From: Aeromicrobium flavum
Lineage (GTDB): Bacteria; Actinomycetota; Actinomycetes; Propionibacteriales; Nocardioidaceae
Length of the DNA stretch: 64,000 nt
Assembly (NCBI RefSeq): GCF_007992115.1
Contig: NZ_BJZQ01000016.1
Location: 17,610-81,609, forward strand
Reading direction: 5' to 3'
In this document: positions 61,113-64,000 of the stretch, one piece after another
Numbering within the stretch: the stretch's first letter is position 1
Layout: each line of letters begins with the position of its first letter
Translations under genes and position numbers: made by a program
The notes under the pieces: generated by a model
The model's database searches: none
What the model saw: only the letters and a program-made list of their open reading frames with translations
Told to the model about the DNA's origin: nothing

Positions 61113-61855
61113 CCGGTGAAGTTCGCCCGGCGCTTCTCGGTGAACGCGGCGACGCCCTCGGCGAAGTCGGCGCTGGCGCCCAGGACGGTCTGCTCGGCCG
61201 TCTCGGTGCGCAGCGTCTCGTCGAGGTTCGAGAGTGCGGCGGCGTTGATCGTCCGCTTGATGCGCGCGTAGGCCATCGTCGGGCCCGTGCGCAGCTTCTC
61301 GACGAGGGCGTCGACCGTGGCCTGCCAGTCGTCGGCGCCGACGCAGTGGGTGATGAGACCGGCGGCGTACGCCTCGGTGTTGGGAAACTTCTCGCCCAGC
61401 ATCAGCAGCCGGGTGGCCCGGGCACGGCCGATCGAGGCGGCGATCAGCTCGTGGGCCGCCCCGTCGCCCATCAGGCCGACGTTGACGAACGCCTGCAGGA
61501 AGTAGTCGCTGTCCTTGCCCACCTGGAAGTCCGACGCCAGCGCCAGCGACGAGCCGATGCCCGCGGTGAGGCCGTTGAGAGCCGCGACCACCGGGAACGG
61601 GGCCTCGGTGATCAGGTGGATCAGCCGGTCGGCGGCGTCGAGGATGCCGGTGTTGGTGGCGTCCGGGCGCATGACCGCGCCGGAGCAGAACGCCCGCCCC
61701 TCGCCGGTGATGACGGCGACCCGCACGCCCTCGGCGTCGGCCAGGGCGTCGCTCATCGCGTCGAACATCTCGGTCGTGACCGAGTTCAGGCGATCGGGGC
61801 AGTTCAGCGTGAGCCGCAGGACGCCGTCCGTGCGGTCGACCACGAGATCGGTCAT
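61106..61855 (-). CDS. enoyl-CoA hydratase/isomerase
   Basis: 249 aa crotonase fold. RAFCSGAVMRPD (first oxyanion segment, with a small insertion) and AALNGLTAGIGSSLALASDF. The FVNVGLMGDGAAHELI segment has Asp rather than the hydratase Glu pair, closer to isomerase-type crotonases. GGAGAAG before the ATG at 61855 decides the start over the ATG four codons upstream. Last of three overlapping genes. Confidence 0.82.
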   Translation of the reverse strand: MTDLVVDRTDGVLRLTLNCPDRLNSVTTEMFDAMSDALADAEGVRVAVITGEGRAFCSGAVMRPDATNTGILDAADRLIHLITEAPFPVVAALNGLTAGIGSSLALASDFQVGKDSDYFLQAFVNVGLMGDGAAHELIAASIGRARATRLLMLGEKFPNTEAYAAGLITHCVGADDWQATVDALVEKLRTGPTMAYARIKRTINAAALSNLDETLRTETAEQTVLGASADFAEGVAAFTEKRRANFTGH

Positions 61856-62718
61856 CGTCTTCTCCATTGTCCGAGGAGGGTCTGCAGCACCGCGATCAAC
61901 GCCGTGGGCTGGTCCAGCATGATGTGGTGACCCGAGTCAGGGATCACCGTAACGGGCACGTTGCCGCCCAGGCGCGACCGGATCTCCTCGGTGATGTCGG
62001 TGGTGGCCATCCCGCGCTCGCCGCGCAACAGCGCCACCTCGCACGCGCTCCGGGCGACGTCGGCCGGCTCCATCATCGAGCGCAGGAAGACGCGGGGGTC
62101 GAACTTCCACGTCCAGCCGGCGCCGTCGGGCCGCTCGACCCGCGTGATCGAGCCCCGCGCGATGTGGTCGCGGATGTACGGCAGGCACGAGGGGTCCTCG
62201 GGCAGGGTGCGGAACCGGCTGACCATCGTCGCCGCGTCGGGGTAGAGCGGCATCGCGGGATCGGCGCGGTCCGCGCGCCACGACCGGGCCTCGGGCGAGA
62301 CGGCCTTGACGGGCGAGTCGATCGCTGCGGCGCCGAGCAGGTCCGCCCCGTGCTCGCGGGCCGCGGTCAGCGCGACGAAGCCGCCCATGCTGTGGCCGAA
62401 GACGACCGGCTGCTCGGCCGACTCGGACTGCGCGACCGTGAGGACCTCGCGCGCCCACTGCTCCAGCGTGTAGGCGTCGCGGTGGCCACTGTCGCCGTGG
62501 CCGCTCAGGTCGGGCGCGATCACGCGATGGCCCACGGCGAGGTGCGGGGCGACGTGGTCCCACCATCCCGAGTGCGCGGCGCCGCCGTGCACGAGGACGG
62601 CCACGGGGTCGCCCGGCTCACCCCAGGCGCGGTATGCGATCGGGACGCCCTCGACGTCGAGCTCGAACCGGTGGGGCTTCTGCTCGAGCGCCCAGCGGAA
62701 CCATTCGGGAACCGTCAC
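61852..62718 (-). CDS. alpha/beta hydrolase
   Basis: 288 aa. LVHGGAAHSGWWDHVAPHL (oxyanion HGG), VIAPDLSGHGDSGH, nucleophile in VFGHSMGGFVAL, and the distal His in VIPDSGHHIMLDQP. No signal peptide. Family of lactonases, esterases and C-C hydrolases; the substrate is not identified. GTG 62718 overlaps the nitroreductase stop by 4 bp, and its own stop overlaps the hydratase start by 4 bp. Confidence 0.83.
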   Translation of the reverse strand: MTVPEWFRWALEQKPHRFELDVEGVPIAYRAWGEPGDPVAVLVHGGAAHSGWWDHVAPHLAVGHRVIAPDLSGHGDSGHRDAYTLEQWAREVLTVAQSESAEQPVVFGHSMGGFVALTAAREHGADLLGAAAIDSPVKAVSPEARSWRADRADPAMPLYPDAATMVSRFRTLPEDPSCLPYIRDHIARGSITRVERPDGAGWTWKFDPRVFLRSMMEPADVARSACEVALLRGERGMATTDITEEIRSRLGGNVPVTVIPDSGHHIMLDQPTALIAVLQTLLGQWRRR

Positions 62719-63386
62719 CGATGGAACCTCGCCAGCTCGTGCAGGGGAGCCCGGCCGGCCCGGAACGAGTTCGCGGGATGCTCGGGGTCGGCGTAGCCGA
62801 ACGAGATGCCGCAGACGATCAGCCGGTCGTCCGGCAGGTTGAGCCAGCCGCGCAGGAACTCCGACTTCTGCGCCAGCGCGGCCTGCGCGACGGTGGCGAC
62901 GCCGCGCGCCTGCGCGGCCAGCAGGAACGACTGGACGAACAGGCCGCAGTCGATCGCGGCGTACACGCCGAGCGGCGCGGGAGCCGAGATCACGGCGACG
63001 TGCGGCGCGTCGAAGAACTCGAAGTTGCGCAGCATCTCGCGCAGGGAGCCCTCGCGGTCGCCCTTCGCGACGCCGACGGCCTGGTAGAGCTGCCAGCCCA
63101 CCTCGCGGCGACGCTCGGCGTGGACGCCCTCGTAGCCCGGAGGGAACGGGTAGTCCGACCCCAGCGACGCGTCGGCCCTGAGGTCGTCGCGCAGCCGCTG
63201 CAGCGAGTCGCCCGAGACGATGTCGACGTGCCACGGCTGGACGTTGCACCACGACGGCGTCCGCGCGGCCGACGTCAGGATCGCCCGGATGTCGTCCTCG
63301 GGAACCTCGTCGGGGCTGAAGCCGCGGCAGCTGAACCGCGCCGCCAGCAAACGGTCCAGGACCTCGGGGTCTCCCTGGTCGTCCAT
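62715..63386 (-). CDS. nitroreductase family protein
   Basis: 223 aa. RFSCRGFSPDEVP and RTPSWCNVQPWHVDIV (FMN contacts, with Ser-x-Cys in place of the usual Ser-x-x-N), FEFFDAPHVAVIS and GVATVAQAALAQ. FMN-dependent reductase first in a three-gene unit with an alpha/beta hydrolase and a crotonase, which looks like a small degradation pathway for an aromatic or enone compound (inference). Leaderless: TACGGT box (63393-63398) 6 nt before the ATG. Confidence 0.83.
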   Translation of the reverse strand: MDDQGDPEVLDRLLAARFSCRGFSPDEVPEDDIRAILTSAARTPSWCNVQPWHVDIVSGDSLQRLRDDLRADASLGSDYPFPPGYEGVHAERRREVGWQLYQAVGVAKGDREGSLREMLRNFEFFDAPHVAVISAPAPLGVYAAIDCGLFVQSFLLAAQARGVATVAQAALAQKSEFLRGWLNLPDDRLIVCGISFGYADPEHPANSFRAGRAPLHELARFHR

Positions 63387-63392
63387 GGGGAC

Positions 63393-63398
63393 ACCGTA
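63393..63398 (-). promoter_or_regulatory. -10 box of leaderless promoter
   Basis: TACGGT on the reverse strand, 6 nt before ATG 63386. Confidence 0.55.
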
Positions 63399-63453
63399 CC
63401 CGCCGGCGACGTCCGGTCCACCGTGACGGCTTGTGACCGCTGAGGCTGGTGGG

Positions 63454-63897
63454 TCACACCTCGGAGTTGCGCACCTGCACGATCCGGACCGGGCTGGGAC
63501 GCTCGACCGTGCGGCTCACGGTGCAGAGCCTGTGGTGCGACTTCTCGATGGCGTCAGGCACGCGGTCCGCCATCGCCTTGCCCTCCTCGTCGTGATCGAA
63601 CGCGATGTCGATCGTGACGATGAGGTCCTCCAGCTGGCTGCCACCATCGGCGTCCTTGCGCTTCTGGCCCTCGACCGCGACGTCGAAGCGCTTGGGCTCC
63701 GCGCGCTTCGTCAGCGCCTCGATCGTGATGGCGTTGCAGCCGCCCAGGGCGACCAGCAGCAGCTCGACCGGGGTGAAGTCGGTGTCCTGTCCCTCGCCGA
63801 AGCTGATCACGCCGCCGCGGGGGTTCTCGGCGCGGTACTGCTGCGCGCCGGTACGGACCAGGTGGACGCTGCGCATGGTGGATTCGTCGTCGCTCAT
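63454..63897 (-). CDS. OsmC-family protein
   Basis: 147 aa. FTPVELLLVALGGCNAITIEALTKR contains the first redox Cys; HHRLCTVSRTVER contains the second (usual H-x-x-C). The two-Cys pair fits OsmC/Ohr thiol peroxidases, though the general OsmC branch may have other roles. N-terminus acidic, no signal. Leaderless box TAGTGT 6 nt before the ATG. Confidence 0.85.
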   Translation of the reverse strand: MSDDESTMRSVHLVRTGAQQYRAENPRGGVISFGEGQDTDFTPVELLLVALGGCNAITIEALTKRAEPKRFDVAVEGQKRKDADGGSQLEDLIVTIDIAFDHDEEGKAMADRVPDAIEKSHHRLCTVSRTVERPSPVRIVQVRNSEV

Positions 63898-63903
63898 GCT
63901 TCG

Positions 63904-63909
63904 ACACTA
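63904..63909 (-). promoter_or_regulatory. -10 box of leaderless OsmC promoter
   Basis: TAGTGT on the reverse strand, 6 nt before ATG 63897. Confidence 0.6.
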
Positions 63910-63939
63910 GGTCGGCTCGACGGTGTCGGCATTCCGATC

Positions 63940-64000
63940 CAGTGGCGCATCCAGGGGTCGCGAGTGGCGCAAGAACGCCCGCCACTCGGCGAGTGGCGGG
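63940..64000. repeat. family A hairpin element, copy 3 (cut by window edge)
   Basis: Begins with CAGTGGCGCAT (degenerate leading half-repeat), 10 nt, then CGAGTGGCGCA, 5 nt, GCCCGCCACTC, GGC, GAGTGGCGGG to the last base. Same order as copy 1; the last third lies outside the window. Confidence 0.85.

Overview
The window is about 64 kb of very GC-rich DNA with short intergenic gaps, many ATGA/GTGA gene overlaps, and GTG or TTG starts. It encodes mycothiol-dependent-isomerase-fold proteins, an MprA-MprB-PepD module, a HelD-type RNA polymerase motor, and a fused TrpE-G anthranilate synthase behind a Trp-Trp leader peptide. This points to an actinobacterial chromosome, probably a Nocardioides/Aeromicrobium-like organism (inference; no rRNA or tRNA was seen). 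Roughly twenty genes show a TANNNT-like -10 box followed by exactly 6-7 nt and then the start codon, the signature of leaderless transcription. This settles several start choices.

Layout. 1-3.8 kb: the end of a FadE5-like acyl-CoA dehydrogenase, a small membrane protein, an MDMPI-fold protein, a C39-like protein and an SDR. 3.9-8.6 kb: an MFS transporter and a branched-chain 2-oxoacid dehydrogenase operon (bkdABC) behind a CRP-like palindrome. 8.6-12.5 kb: an HisC-type aminotransferase, an EamA transporter, a holin-like membrane protein, a low-molecular-weight phosphatase and a fructosamine kinase. 12.5-16 kb: mprA-mprB-pepD. 16-18.1 kb: trpEG with its attenuator. 18.1-23.6 kb: sulfotransferase, metallophosphoesterase, HelD helicase, an Ig-domain gene remnant and an orphan small gene. 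23.6-33.2 kb: a six-gene branched acyl-CoA catabolic operon in the same order as M. tuberculosis echA7-fadE12-accA2-accD2-fadE13-Rv0976c, with an AlkZ-like glycosylase gene inserted. 33.2-38.4 kb: a DksA/TraR-like protein, a GIY-YIG/DUF6994-like gene pair of unlike base composition, a secreted protein, and a tetR-TIGR03084 pair that shares its promoter-operator with the atuA operon. 38.5-43.4 kb: a 1631-aa secreted Ig-repeat protein. 43.4-48.6 kb: an esterase, a phosphofructokinase, metY-metX and a Rho-N-like small protein. 48.7-50.6 kb: two tandem polyester-hydrolase (cutinase/PETase-type) genes. 50.9-63.9 kb: a DEAD-box helicase, a phosphotriesterase-like lactonase, assorted oxidoreductases, a membrane-anchored EEP nuclease/phosphatase, enoyl-CoA hydratase, hydrolase, nitroreductase and OsmC genes.

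The most unusual feature is a set of at least four unrelated families of 57-68 bp hairpin elements (A at 3.8, 59.2 and 63.9 kb; B at 0.65 and 31.8 kb; C at 48.6 and 49.7 kb; D at 5.2 and 50.8 kb). Within a family the arms are conserved, the total length is identical and the loop mostly varies. Where both flanks are visible, every intergenic copy lies downstream of a stop codon and none lies between divergent genes. One family B copy lies in frame inside the atuA coding region and adds about 20 residues between its two domains.

How the genes work together. The Bkd complex, the Atu-like acyl-CoA operon, FadE, EchA and quinone oxidoreductase genes describe catabolism of branched and isoprenoid-like acyl groups. 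A TetR regulator probably links the atuA operon to tetR-TIGR03084 through a shared site. Extracellular esters may be supplied by the two secreted cutinases. MprAB-PepD and HelD are envelope- and transcription-stress functions.
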